Part shown: piece by piece, positions 44,081 to 52,314 of the stretch
How the letters are laid out: each line of letters begins with the position of its first letter
Numbering within the stretch: the stretch's first letter is position 1
Origin: JAVKEN01 sp040221415
GTDB taxonomy: Bacteria > Pseudomonadota > Alphaproteobacteria > Rickettsiales > JABSSG01
Assembly: GCA_040221415.1 (NCBI GenBank)
Contig: JAVKEN010000009.1
Span: 1 to 64,000 of the forward strand
Direction: 5' to 3'
DNA length: 64,000 nucleotides
Notes under the pieces: generated by a model
What the model was told of the DNA's origin: nothing
Database searches by the model: none
The model's input: the letters and a program-made list of their open reading frames with translations, nothing else
Translations under genes and position numbers: made by a program

Positions 44081-44746
44081 TTATGAATGCTGAGAAATTT
44101 TTTCTTCGTAAAATTGCTCGCCAATTGCGATTTCATCCCTTCCATTTTTTTTACGCCAGTTGTTGCTGTCCCTTAGTGAAAAAATACATCCACAATATTC
44201 TTGCTTATAAAAACTCTCTCTTTTTGCAATCTCATACATCCTTTGAGAACCACCTTCTTTCCTCCAGTTATAGTCCCAGTATATGACATTGTCATATCTA
44301 TTCGCTGCCCTATAACCTGAATTGTTAATTTGTTGCATATTCTTCCATCGAGAAATACCGAGAGTGGTCGCATAGGTATCAAACCCGTTTTCATGGGCAT
44401 ATAAAGCTGACCGCTCAAACCTCATGTCAAAGCACTCAGTACACCGAACACCTCTTTCTGGTTCATACTCCATTCCTTTGACTCTATGAAACCAATTTTG
44501 CACATCATAATCTGCATCGATAAATTCAATTCCTAACTTCTCTGCAAAACGAATGTTTTCTTGCTTACGAATTTCGTATTCCTTCTTCGGATGAATATTA
44601 GGGTTATAAAAGAACAAAGAGAAATTGATGTTGTTAGCCAACATCTGCTCCATCAACTCCCCAGCACAAGGAGCACAACAGGTATGCAACAAAACCTTTT
44701 TGGAACCCTCAGGAAGAGGTAAGTCGACCAGCTTCTCTATTTTCAT
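44081..44746 (-). CDS. queH: Epoxyqueuosine reductase QueH
   Basis: Performs the last step of queuosine synthesis in tRNA, replacing QueG. The DUF208 pattern is clear: LLHTCCAPCAGELMEQ, FYNPNIHPKKEY, GVRCTECFDMR, TTLGISRWKN and YCGCIFSLRD, with Cys pairs for the iron-sulfur cluster and the adjacent metal. At 221 residues it is complete. Paired with queD at 55947, it shows that at least parts of the queuosine route are kept. Confidence 0.93.
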   Translation of the reverse strand: MKIEKLVDLPLPEGSKKVLLHTCCAPCAGELMEQMLANNINFSLFFYNPNIHPKKEYEIRKQENIRFAEKLGIEFIDADYDVQNWFHRVKGMEYEPERGVRCTECFDMRFERSALYAHENGFDTYATTLGISRWKNMQQINNSGYRAANRYDNVIYWDYNWRKEGGSQRMYEIAKRESFYKQEYCGCIFSLRDSNNWRKKNGRDEIAIGEQFYEEKISQHS

Positions 44747-44753
44747 TTAAAAA

Positions 44754-46007
44754 CTAATTTAATTTCTTTCTGTATGTTTCTTTGTAATACTTCAATGTAA
44801 TCAATGTCAATATACAGAAGAAGATGATGTACATAGCTACAGAATCATATCTACCAGAATTTTTGATCAACCAAGTAGCCACTAAAGGAGCAGTTCCACC
44901 AAATGCTGCAGCACTAAAGTTGTAAGATACAGCGACACCTGTAAACCTTACTCTGGTTGGAAAAAGCTCGACCAAAGCAGCAGGTACTGGACCCATGTAA
45001 ATACCCACAAACAGAGCAAATAATATCTGAGATACCATCACCCATTCTAAAGTGCCTTTTGTTAGCAACCAAAAAATAGGATATATGAAAACTATAAATC
45101 CATAGGTAGAATACTTTAACACAGGCTTTCTTCCATAGACATCTGAGAACCATGCGGAAATTGGCATCACTATCATAGCTACAGTCAAGGACACCAGATG
45201 CACATATAAAGATGTGTCATAACTATATTTCAAATTTCCGACCATGAATGATTTAACAAACATGGTAAAAGTGTAAAAAGGAACCGTCACAGTTAAGTAC
45301 ATACCAATAGCCAAAACAAGCTCTGGCAAATAACTAGAAATAATTTCCCTGACAGGTTTTGAAGATAATTCGTTACGTTTCTTAGCTTCCAAATAAACAG
45401 GGCTTTCATGCAAACTTGTTCTAACATAAATACCAATTAAACCTATAACAATTCCGATTAAGAATGGGACCCTCCATCCCCATGATTCGAAATCAGCTAC
45501 ATCCATAGTGCGAGAAACTAAAGTAGCCACTAAAGATCCTAGTAACATACCAGCACATAAGCTGACCATACTCGCACTTCCTATTAATCCACGTTTTTTC
45601 ATCGGAGAATATTCAACCAAGAATGCAATACAACCACTAAATTCACCGCCAATTGATGCGCCTTGTATCAACCTAATAACACATAATAGAATTGGCGCCC
45701 AAATTCCAATTTGCTCATAAGTCGGAAGAAGGCCTATACAAGCTGTAGGCAAAGCCATCATAAGTATAGAGATAGACAAAGAGATTCTTCTGCCAAATTT
45801 ATCTCCTATATAACCAAAGATAACCGCACCCACTGGACGCATTACAAATCCAGCAGCAAAAATAGTGTAGGTAGCAATCATACCTGCATATGGATCTGCT
45901 TGCGGGAAAAATAACTTTGTGATGATATGAACGAAATGGCCATATAAAGCAAAATCGTACCACTCCAAGGCGTTACCTATCATTCCTGAAATAACTACTT
46001 TATACAT
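44754..46007 (-). CDS. MFS transporter, metabolite:H+ symporter type (ProP-like), 417 aa
   Basis: Twelve-helix major facilitator. The beginning GMIGNALEWYDFALYG and the loop GYIGDKFGRR, with LIQGASIGGEFSG, mark the MHS subfamily that includes the proline/betaine carrier ProP and the many ProP-like paralogues of Rickettsia. The start is the ATG at 46007 with AAAGAGAG upstream; a GTG at 46013 would add two residues. The substrate is probably an osmolyte or organic acid but cannot be read from the sequence. Confidence 0.88.
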   Translation of the reverse strand: MYKVVISGMIGNALEWYDFALYGHFVHIITKLFFPQADPYAGMIATYTIFAAGFVMRPVGAVIFGYIGDKFGRRISLSISILMMALPTACIGLLPTYEQIGIWAPILLCVIRLIQGASIGGEFSGCIAFLVEYSPMKKRGLIGSASMVSLCAGMLLGSLVATLVSRTMDVADFESWGWRVPFLIGIVIGLIGIYVRTSLHESPVYLEAKKRNELSSKPVREIISSYLPELVLAIGMYLTVTVPFYTFTMFVKSFMVGNLKYSYDTSLYVHLVSLTVAMIVMPISAWFSDVYGRKPVLKYSTYGFIVFIYPIFWLLTKGTLEWVMVSQILFALFVGIYMGPVPAALVELFPTRVRFTGVAVSYNFSAAAFGGTAPLVATWLIKNSGRYDSVAMYIIFFCILTLITLKYYKETYRKKLN

Positions 46008-46070
46008 AATCACTCTCTTTCAAAAAGACTTATGCTATTTCCTTAAAAAATAAAATGCAATATCTTAATT

Positions 46071-46928
46071 TCAAAATTTTGGCTGCTCTATATAATATGT
46101 TGGCTCAAAGCCATACTCTTTAAACAGAGACTCCATCTTGTTTTCATCTGTAAAGTCAATTTCTTTATGGTAGCCCTTACCCACTAGCAGCGAAGATATA
46201 GCAAAATTATTTGCTCCTCTAATATCCGTATTCATAGAATCACCAATCATAATAATTCTATCTTTTGGGGCTGATTCATATCTTCTATTTAGCCCTATCA
46301 CATGCTGATAAATTGACTTCTCAGGCTTACCAAAATACTTCACTTTTCCTCCCAACTCCTCATACAGCTTTGCAAAAAAACCTGGGGTATATCTTATAGT
46401 GTTTCCATGAGGAGCATAGATGTCAGGATTTATACATAAATATTCTTTGCCATATTTGACTAATTCTTCAACTAACTTGCTATAATCTTCTATCTCTTTT
46501 TTATCATCACTAAAAGGAGAGGCAATTATGTAGTCAGCACTTGCAGGATCTGCTGTGATTTCGAGGCCCATTTCAACTAGAGATTCTCTATTTCTTTCCC
46601 CACCAAAATAAAAGTACTTTTTATTTTTATAGTCTGCGCTCCCTCTGACAACAGAATAAAAATAATCTCCCGAAGTTAATAGAACTTCATCTTCTTTAAT
46701 TTTAAAATTATTACTATTTAGAAAATTTTTTGCTTTGCTAGAGAAGTTAGGAGAATTGGATAATAAAATAACATCCTTTTTTAAGGTACGCAAATATTCT
46801 ATGAATTCAACAGTTCCCTCATGTAAAGACACACCGTCGTGAACCACGCCACAAAGATCAAAAATAAATATATCAAAAAGATTAGAGAGGTCTTTATATC
46901 CACTAATTTTCTTTGAGTTTAAACTCAT
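46071..46928 (-). CDS. HAD-superfamily class IIA hydrolase (TIGR01459-like), 285 aa
   Basis: Phosphatase-like HAD protein. Motif I reads IFDLCGVVHDG, the form with a non-Asp second position known from the TIGR01459 group (DVWGVIHDG). Motif II is LLSNSP, and the C-terminal part has FGKPEKSIY and MIGDSMNTDIRGA (motif IV). Substrates of this group are poorly known (sugar or nucleotide phosphates). It is the last gene of the run tolC to rplS, six bases from rplS. Confidence 0.85.
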   Translation of the reverse strand: MSLNSKKISGYKDLSNLFDIFIFDLCGVVHDGVSLHEGTVEFIEYLRTLKKDVILLSNSPNFSSKAKNFLNSNNFKIKEDEVLLTSGDYFYSVVRGSADYKNKKYFYFGGERNRESLVEMGLEITADPASADYIIASPFSDDKKEIEDYSKLVEELVKYGKEYLCINPDIYAPHGNTIRYTPGFFAKLYEELGGKVKYFGKPEKSIYQHVIGLNRRYESAPKDRIIMIGDSMNTDIRGANNFAISSLLVGKGYHKEIDFTDENKMESLFKEYGFEPTYYIEQPKF

Positions 46929-46934
46929 TGAAAA

Positions 46935-47294
46935 CTAGCTCTTTTTCTCGCGAATACGAGCTGCTTTTCCTCTTAAATTGCGCATATAGTACAGCTTAGC
47001 TCTTCTTATAACGCCACATTTCACAACTTCAATTGAATCTATTTTTGGAGAATATAATTGGAAAGTTCTTTCTACTCCCTCACCATTACTGATTTTACGC
47101 ACTGTGAATGTTGAATTTAATGCCCTAGATCTTCTTCTAATGCATAATCCTTCATATGCCTGAACTCTTTCTGTAGCCCCTTCAATAATCTTCACATTAA
47201 CTCTGACTGTGTCACCAGCCTTAAAGTCAGGGATATTTTTGCCTTCTTTTAACTTTTCTGTTTGAGTATGCTCAAATTTTTGTAACAAATTCAT
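46935..47294 (-). CDS. rplS: 50S ribosomal protein L19
   Basis: The 119-residue protein shows the L19 signatures IPDFKAGDTVRVNVKI, VQAYEGLCIRRRS, GEGVERTFQLYSP and RRAKLYYMRNLRGKAARI. It lies at the subunit interface of the ribosome. It follows trmD by 72 bases, a standard trmD-rplS arrangement. Confidence 0.97.
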   Translation of the reverse strand: MNLLQKFEHTQTEKLKEGKNIPDFKAGDTVRVNVKIIEGATERVQAYEGLCIRRRSRALNSTFTVRKISNGEGVERTFQLYSPKIDSIEVVKCGVIRRAKLYYMRNLRGKAARIREKKS

Positions 47295-47366
47295 CTAAAC
47301 CTCGGGATTCTCTCAAATATAGTCCGACAGAATATAAGGGAAATTAAGAATAAATACAACAACAAA

Positions 47367-48080
47367 TCAATTTTTTTTATCTATGTACTTATTCCACAGG
47401 TCGGGTCGGCACTTTCTAGTGATTTTTTCTGATTCTTCTAAGCGCCATTTGGCAATTTTATTATGATCACCTGAAAGCAAAATATCAGGAATACGATAAT
47501 CATTCCAAATATTAGGTTTTGTATATTGGGGATATTCCAAAAGATCCTGATACTGCCCCTTATTAAAACTTTCCTCAAGATGAGGGTTCTTGCCAGACAA
47601 CACTCCCGGAACCAATCTAATACATGAATCAATTATGGCTTGTGCCGCCACTTCTCCCCCAGACAATATATAATCGCCAATACTAATCTCTTCTAGCTCA
47701 TGATGATCTATTATTCTTTGATCTACTCCTTCATAACGACCGCAAACAAACATAACGTTCTTATAACTAACTATTTCATGTGCAATTTCTTGATTAAATA
47801 CTCTGCCGCGGGGTGAAAGAAGGTATTTTCTCCTTATCCCATCTTCATTTGAAATAACGGCCTCAGAGAGAACATCTGGCTTAATAATCATCCCATGTCC
47901 ACCACCAGCAGGCTTATCGTCAGTCGTTTGGTGCTTATCTTTAGCGTAATCTCTTATGTTTATAACTTCAAAATCCCAAAGTTTGTTCTTAGATCGATTA
48001 GGGATGGATACTCCTAATGCTCCTGGGAACGCTTCAGGAAATAATGTTAGAACTCGTGCAAAAAAACTTAATTCACGCAC
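47367..48080 (-). CDS. trmD: tRNA (guanine-N1)-methyltransferase TrmD
   Basis: Makes m1G37 in tRNAs, which prevents frameshifting. The SPOUT fold motifs are LSPRGRVFNQEIA, FVCGRYEGVDQRII, SIGDYILSGGEVAA and LVPGVL, and SAM binds in the trefoil knot. The start is a GTG at 48080, overlapping the stop of the preceding ankyrin gene by eight bases. The N-terminus is RELSFFARVLTLFPE, close to family use. 237 residues. Confidence 0.95.
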   Translation of the reverse strand: MRELSFFARVLTLFPEAFPGALGVSIPNRSKNKLWDFEVINIRDYAKDKHQTTDDKPAGGGHGMIIKPDVLSEAVISNEDGIRRKYLLSPRGRVFNQEIAHEIVSYKNVMFVCGRYEGVDQRIIDHHELEEISIGDYILSGGEVAAQAIIDSCIRLVPGVLSGKNPHLEESFNKGQYQDLLEYPQYTKPNIWNDYRIPDILLSGDHNKIAKWRLEESEKITRKCRPDLWNKYIDKKN

Positions 48081-48948
48081 AATACTTTTTTTTAGACTGA
48101 GGATTTTTGTGTTTGTATATAGCTGTATACTTTTTTATCAAGCTTGCCAGACCATGATTATCATTCATAAGAGCGTAATCGTAAGCTGTCCTACCAAATT
48201 TGTCTTTAACTAATGGGTCTGCGCCATTTTTAATCAACTCCCTAGCCATATTGTTGTTATTACTTCGAGCTGCAACAGCAAGAGGAGTGGCCCCCAAATT
48301 ATTTTTTTCATTAACGTATGCCCCTTTGTACAGCAACATTCTGGCTATATCATTCTTATGATACAAGACAGCATAAGAAAACAGCGAATACCCCTCAGAA
48401 TTTTTAATATGCAATATATTGAAATTGTTAACCATAGCTACCACGGCATTACTGTCATTTTCAATTATTGCGTCAAAAGACTGCTTCTTTAGTTCACTCA
48501 CATGTAGTGGCATAGGAATGTTATTACCTTTCTCGTAATATACATTGCCTGGTAAATAGGTTGTTTTAAAATTTGTAGCCAAAAATTTGTTCAATTTCTC
48601 CATCGCTTTTAACTGATGGGGTGTTTTATCTAAATAATTTAAAGCCGCTAATTTACGAAAAAATCCAACTGTCGAATCGTTTGGTAATTTTACAGTTGGG
48701 TCAACATAGTCAAAATACTTAATGCTTTGTCTATTAGAAGACTTACTGGTAACCAAATTTACAAAATAAGAATACGCAGCACTAGTTTTTTTTCTTACCG
48801 CAGTAGGGTTAAGCTTAACCGGTGGCTTTGGAGCATTAGCATACCTATTATAAATATTTGGTGCCGGCCTAACATACTCCGCTGACAGAGCAGAAAGGTT
48901 AAGACACCAAATAAATACGTGAATAATAAATAATTTACCTATTGCCAT
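48073..48948 (-). CDS. Exported ankyrin-repeat protein, 291 aa
   Basis: A signal peptide (about residues 1-23, LFIIHVFIWCLNLSALSA then Glu) leads to a Pro/Lys-rich stretch and a helical region. Three to four ankyrin repeats follow at about 165-280 (EGYSLFSYAVLYHKN, LGATPLAVAARSNNNN, FGRTAYDYALMNDNHG). The C-terminus is Lys-rich. It is encoded directly after the Gln-rich exported protein (14-base overlap) and before trmD. With tolC upstream in the same run, both could be periplasmic or secreted proteins. The target is unknown. Confidence 0.8.
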   Translation of the reverse strand: MAIGKLFIIHVFIWCLNLSALSAEYVRPAPNIYNRYANAPKPPVKLNPTAVRKKTSAAYSYFVNLVTSKSSNRQSIKYFDYVDPTVKLPNDSTVGFFRKLAALNYLDKTPHQLKAMEKLNKFLATNFKTTYLPGNVYYEKGNNIPMPLHVSELKKQSFDAIIENDSNAVVAMVNNFNILHIKNSEGYSLFSYAVLYHKNDIARMLLYKGAYVNEKNNLGATPLAVAARSNNNNMARELIKNGADPLVKDKFGRTAYDYALMNDNHGLASLIKKYTAIYKHKNPQSKKKYCA

Positions 48949-49384
48949 TATTATTCATTTGGTTTGCAGCAGGTTGTTGAGGCTGCTGACCCATTTGTTG
49001 TTGACTTTGCTGTTGCGCAGCACCGTTTTGTTGCGCCACGTTTGCACTTGGAGAAGGCGCTGGAACAGTCACATTAGTCTGTGCTTGAGAAGGAATCTGA
49101 GAAGTTTGTTGCTGCATGTTATTATTCATTTGCTGTTGCTGCTGACCTGATCCACGCAACATTCCCTGATTCTGATTTGGAGCTGCTTGTTGAGCTTGGT
49201 TCACATCAGATTGAGTTGATTGTGAAGATGCAGAAGAAGATTGCGCAGGAGTACCAACTGGAGATTGTTGAGACTTGTCTGGTTCATCCTCAGAACCTTT
49301 ACTGTTTGAGAAAAAATACGCATTAGCAGACATTGAAAAACATACCGCTGAAACAGCCAAAATTGAAGATATTTTTTTAAACAT
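48935..49384 (-). CDS. Exported Gln/Asn/Ser-rich low-complexity protein, 149 aa
   Basis: A clear signal peptide (MFKKISSILAVSAVCFSMSA, then NAYFF with an AxA-type site) is followed by a Ser/Gln/Asn/Pro-rich chain with TVPAPSPSANVAQQNG and many Gln repeats, and no globular domain. The start is the ATG at 49384 with AGGGTGAG upstream; a GTG at 49393 is disfavoured. Composition and the PAPSP motif match the lipoprotein at 14292. It probably lies in the periplasm or on the surface. Function unknown. Confidence 0.75.
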   Translation of the reverse strand: MFKKISSILAVSAVCFSMSANAYFFSNSKGSEDEPDKSQQSPVGTPAQSSSASSQSTQSDVNQAQQAAPNQNQGMLRGSGQQQQQMNNNMQQQTSQIPSQAQTNVTVPAPSPSANVAQQNGAAQQQSQQQMGQQPQQPAANQMNNNGNR

Positions 49385-49389
49385 AATAC

Positions 49390-49815
49390 TCACCCTTTAG
49401 ATTTAAATTTTTCTACTAAATGGACAATCTCCTCTTTAACATGCGATTTAACAATCGAAGCAAGGTTGTCATCCATCCACGACTTAAGAAAGACTCTAAT
49501 TTCTTTCCTAATAGCATCCTCAACATTAAGTCTATCAAACTTATTCTTTTCTGCAACTTTTTCAGAAAGCTCGCTAAGCTGAGTATTGATATCTCTTACA
49601 GTATCGTCACTAAGTAATGATGTACTCATAGACTCATTTTTTATCTCATCCATGGTTGATATAAGAGATTCTCCAAAATCATCAACCATTTCAGTCAATT
49701 CGATAACATCCTGAGTATCAGGTCTGGATTCTTCAACTAGATCTGATTGCCTGTTTAACAGCTTATTCTTAATGCTATCCAAAACCGAGTCAACATCAAA
49801 GTGAGATTCCGCCAT
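49390..49815 (-). CDS. PopZ/DUF2497-like polar organising protein, 141 aa
   Basis: Acidic protein whose last 40 residues (IRVFLKSWMDDNLASIVKS, HVKEEIVHLVEKF) match the DUF2497/PopZ C-terminal oligomerisation region (LKEWLDENLPxLVE, VREEIERV). The beginning (ESHFDVDSVLDSIKNKLLN) corresponds to the short N-terminal partner-binding helix (SVEDILASIRR type). PopZ forms pole networks that anchor the chromosome in alphaproteobacteria. The start is the ATG at 49815, four bases after the tolC stop; an upstream TTG (49833) lies inside tolC. A popZ-like gene next to tolC is a known alphaproteobacterial setting. Confidence 0.75.
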   Translation of the reverse strand: MAESHFDVDSVLDSIKNKLLNRQSDLVEESRPDTQDVIELTEMVDDFGESLISTMDEIKNESMSTSLLSDDTVRDINTQLSELSEKVAEKNKFDRLNVEDAIRKEIRVFLKSWMDDNLASIVKSHVKEEIVHLVEKFKSKG

Positions 49816-49819
49816 AAAC

Positions 49820-51160
49820 TTAGAATGAGCCAATGAGCTCTTTAGTTATTTTGTCGTAATTTTTAAGTGGATCGTAATAATTAACTTGAAGCTCTAAGTC
49901 TTTGGCTGTCATTTCACCAAGTTGAGCCTTTAAAGCATAGTAACGAATTCTATAATTCACCTTTTCATTTAAAAGTTGGATTAACGTATCAAAATAATTT
50001 GCTTGAGAAATAATCACATCAGTCGTATCCCTAGTGCCAGCTTGCTCTTCTATTTGCATACCTTCCCAAGCTATTTTAGCATACTCAAGAGCATCTTCCC
50101 TCGCTGCTAGCGAAGCTTTTGAAATCTCAAAATTCTGCCATGCCTCCATTGTGGTATCGTATATGCTGTTGATCGTATTTTTATATTGGTATTCACCTCC
50201 CTTAGCAGCTCTTTTTGCCGACCTTAAACCCGACCAGTTTCTTCCCCCATTAAATAAAGGCATAGTGACTGATAACGTCGTTGTATTCGTATAGCTGTTT
50301 TTTGCATTGGTTATCGTAGTATCTGCCCTGGTTCTACTAAACTCAACATCTGCAGAAGGTAATAAATTAGCTCTTGCCACAGCAATACCATTATTGCCTG
50401 CATTCTTAGAATATTTAGCTTTTTCAACATTGGGATTCTTACTTGTAGAAATAGAGAAAGCATCGTCAACTGACACTGGCAATTCTAATCTCAGAGTAGG
50501 CATCTCTAACTCGCCCGCCTCTTCACCAATAACCGATTTAAATTTAGCCTGAGCAGATTTAACGCTCCCGACAGCTGCTATATTATCTGAAATCGCCTGA
50601 GAATATCGTGCTTCAGCCTGAGAAACATCTGTACGAGTAACCTCTCCCGCCTTAAATTTTTCTTTCATCGACTCAACCAATGTTCTATAGCTTTTTACCT
50701 TTTTGTCAGTAATATCACGAGTTTCCTTGGCCTTCACTACATTTAAGTAAGCCTGCGCTGCTTCAAAAAGTGTTTCCTGCTCTGCTGCTTTCAAGTTAGC
50801 TCGCGCAAGTAAAACTAGATTCTTCTGCTTAGCAAGCTCTGATATATCTCCGAAACTTCTAAAAACATTCTGTTTCACCGCTATGCCCTGCGAAATATTT
50901 GTACTTGTTTGCCTAGGTACCAATGAGTTGGATGTGTAATTCTTAATATTGTTAAAAGTACTTTTTTTATTAACTTGCACTGTTGGCATAAAGCTACCAA
51001 GCGCTCTCATAATCCTTTCGTCTTCTTCTTTTAGCTTTTCTTGCTCTGCTTTTAATTTAGGATTAAAATCATAAGCTTTCTCAAGCGCCTCCTGCAATGA
51101 CATCGCAAACGCCATATCTACACCAAATAACAAAACAACAAAGATGAGTATTTTCTTCAT
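49820..51160 (-). CDS. tolC: TolC-family outer-membrane efflux protein
   Basis: Trimeric outer-membrane channel for type I secretion and drug efflux. A signal peptide (MKKILIFVVLLFGVDMAFA, then Met) precedes SLQEALEKAYDFNPKL, and the coiled repeats contain AQAYLNVVKAKE and RTDVSQAEARYSQA in the first half and NYFDTLIQLLNEKVNY in the second. The length, 446 residues, is normal. A promoter with an extended -10 lies upstream (51185-51213). It heads a run of co-oriented genes including two exported proteins. Confidence 0.93.
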   Translation of the reverse strand: MKKILIFVVLLFGVDMAFAMSLQEALEKAYDFNPKLKAEQEKLKEEDERIMRALGSFMPTVQVNKKSTFNNIKNYTSNSLVPRQTSTNISQGIAVKQNVFRSFGDISELAKQKNLVLLARANLKAAEQETLFEAAQAYLNVVKAKETRDITDKKVKSYRTLVESMKEKFKAGEVTRTDVSQAEARYSQAISDNIAAVGSVKSAQAKFKSVIGEEAGELEMPTLRLELPVSVDDAFSISTSKNPNVEKAKYSKNAGNNGIAVARANLLPSADVEFSRTRADTTITNAKNSYTNTTTLSVTMPLFNGGRNWSGLRSAKRAAKGGEYQYKNTINSIYDTTMEAWQNFEISKASLAAREDALEYAKIAWEGMQIEEQAGTRDTTDVIISQANYFDTLIQLLNEKVNYRIRYYALKAQLGEMTAKDLELQVNYYDPLKNYDKITKELIGSF

Positions 51161-51184
51161 ATTTAACCGACAAAATCCTTCTAA

Positions 51185-51213
51185 ATCATACCATGACAGA
51201 TGTAAAAAGTAAA
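51185..51213 (-). promoter_or_regulatory. tolC promoter with extended -10
   Basis: On the minus strand TTTACT (51208-51213), 17 bases, TATGAT (51185-51190), preceded by TGG, forming an extended -10. The predicted start is near 51178, about 18 bases before the tolC ATG. Confidence 0.6.
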
Positions 51214-51232
51214 TTTAACAAAATGATTTTAC

Positions 51233-51261
51233 TTGAATATTTAACAATAGAGTATTAAAAA
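51233..51261 (+). promoter_or_regulatory. Candidate promoter of tRNA-Cys
   Basis: TTGAAT (51233-51238), 17 bases, TAAAAA (51256-51261), about 18 bases before the mature 5' end of the tRNA. Both hexamers match 4/6. Confidence 0.4.
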
Positions 51262-51279
51262 TACCTACTCATCACTTTT

Positions 51280-51354
51280 GGCCGGATAGCAAAGTGGTAA
51301 TGCAGGGGACTGCAAATCCTCTATTCGTCGGTTCGATTCCGACTCCGGCCTCCA
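51280..51354 (+). tRNA. tRNA-Cys (GCA)
   Basis: A complete cloverleaf of 75 bases. The acceptor arms GGCCGGA and TCCGGCC pair perfectly, with a discriminator T and an encoded CCA end. The anticodon loop is CTGCAAA, giving anticodon GCA for Cys, flanked by GGGGA/TCCTC (one G-T pair). The T arm is GTCGG-TTCGATT-CCGAC. xerD begins 48 bases downstream and I see no terminator between. Confidence 0.97.
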
Positions 51355-51402
51355 ACCAATTGCATATTTACTTCGGTCCAAATATACTAAAGAGAAAACT
51401 CT

Positions 51403-52314
51403 ATGACAGCTGCAAGCTTACATATTGAAAACTTTCTTGAAATGATGCTCGTCGAAAGAGACGCATCGAAGAACACCATATCCTCGTATAGAAGTGATTT
51501 AGAGAAATTTTGCGAGCATACAAAAACTTCTATTGATGATGTTAAATCTGCAGATATTAGAAATTATATTTTTTATCTTGTAAGAAGCTCATTTGAAGCG
51601 CAAACAATCGCAAGAAAACTTTCAGCAATACGCCATTTTTTTAGATATTTATTCGAAGAAAAAATTATATCGGATAATCCGGCACTTGAAATTGATATGC
51701 CAAAATCCAATAAAAGCCTCCCTGATGTATTGAGTGAGTCTGAAGTTGTTTCTCTTCTTGAAGAAGCATCTTCAAAAGATAATCCTGAATCCCTACGAGA
51801 TACTACGATGCTGGAAATTTTATATGCCACAGGAATGAGAGTGTCTGAGCTGGTTTCATTAAAAATAACTCAGATAAAAATGGAGAAAAATGTCATTCAG
51901 CCTTTTATTGAAATATTCGGCAAAGGAAATAAAGAAAGAATGGTTGCTTTAAATAGCAAGTCTACAGAGGCGCTAAAGAAATATTTGCCATTAAGAAAAA
52001 TGTTGGCAAAAAATGAAGATAATAAATGGCTGTTTCCCTCTAAATTATCCAATGAAGGACATATTACTAGACAATATTTTGCTAAAACATTAAAAAAACT
52101 TGCCCTCAACGCCGGCATAAATCCAAAAAAAATTAGCCCTCACAAAATAAGACATTCTTTTGCAACTCACTTGTTAAATAATGGTGCCGATTTAAGAACT
52201 ATACAGGAATTACTGGGACACGAAGACATAAGTACAACACAAATTTATACTCATGTGGCCAACCAAAAATTAAAAGATACGATTGAGAAATTTCATCCCT
52301 TATCTAAGGATTAG
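51403..52314 (+). CDS. xerD: Tyrosine recombinase XerD
   Basis: Site-specific recombinase that resolves chromosome dimers at dif together with XerC. The catalytic residues are visible: Arg in ATGMRVSEL, Lys in FGKGNKERM, the HKIRHSFATHLL box, and LGHEDISTTQIYTH with the nucleophilic Tyr. The N-terminal core-binding domain (FLEMMLVERDASKNTISSY) is intact. 303 residues. I call XerD over XerC from its overall pattern, with some uncertainty. It is not a mobile-element integrase: nothing nearby suggests one. Confidence 0.9.
   Translation: MTAASLHIENFLEMMLVERDASKNTISSYRSDLEKFCEHTKTSIDDVKSADIRNYIFYLVRSSFEAQTIARKLSAIRHFFRYLFEEKIISDNPALEIDMPKSNKSLPDVLSESEVVSLLEEASSKDNPESLRDTTMLEILYATGMRVSELVSLKITQIKMEKNVIQPFIEIFGKGNKERMVALNSKSTEALKKYLPLRKMLAKNEDNKWLFPSKLSNEGHITRQYFAKTLKKLALNAGINPKKISPHKIRHSFATHLLNNGADLRTIQELLGHEDISTTQIYTHVANQKLKDTIEKFHPLSKD

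Noticed and set aside
46071..46928. HAD protein as an inactive enzyme because motif I lacks the second Asp
   Set aside because: The related TIGR01459 group also has a non-Asp residue there, so this is a family trait and not a loss.
51403..52314. tRNA followed by a tyrosine recombinase, as in an integrated element
   Set aside because: The recombinase matches housekeeping XerD, there is no duplicated tRNA 3' end in view, and the flanking genes are housekeeping.
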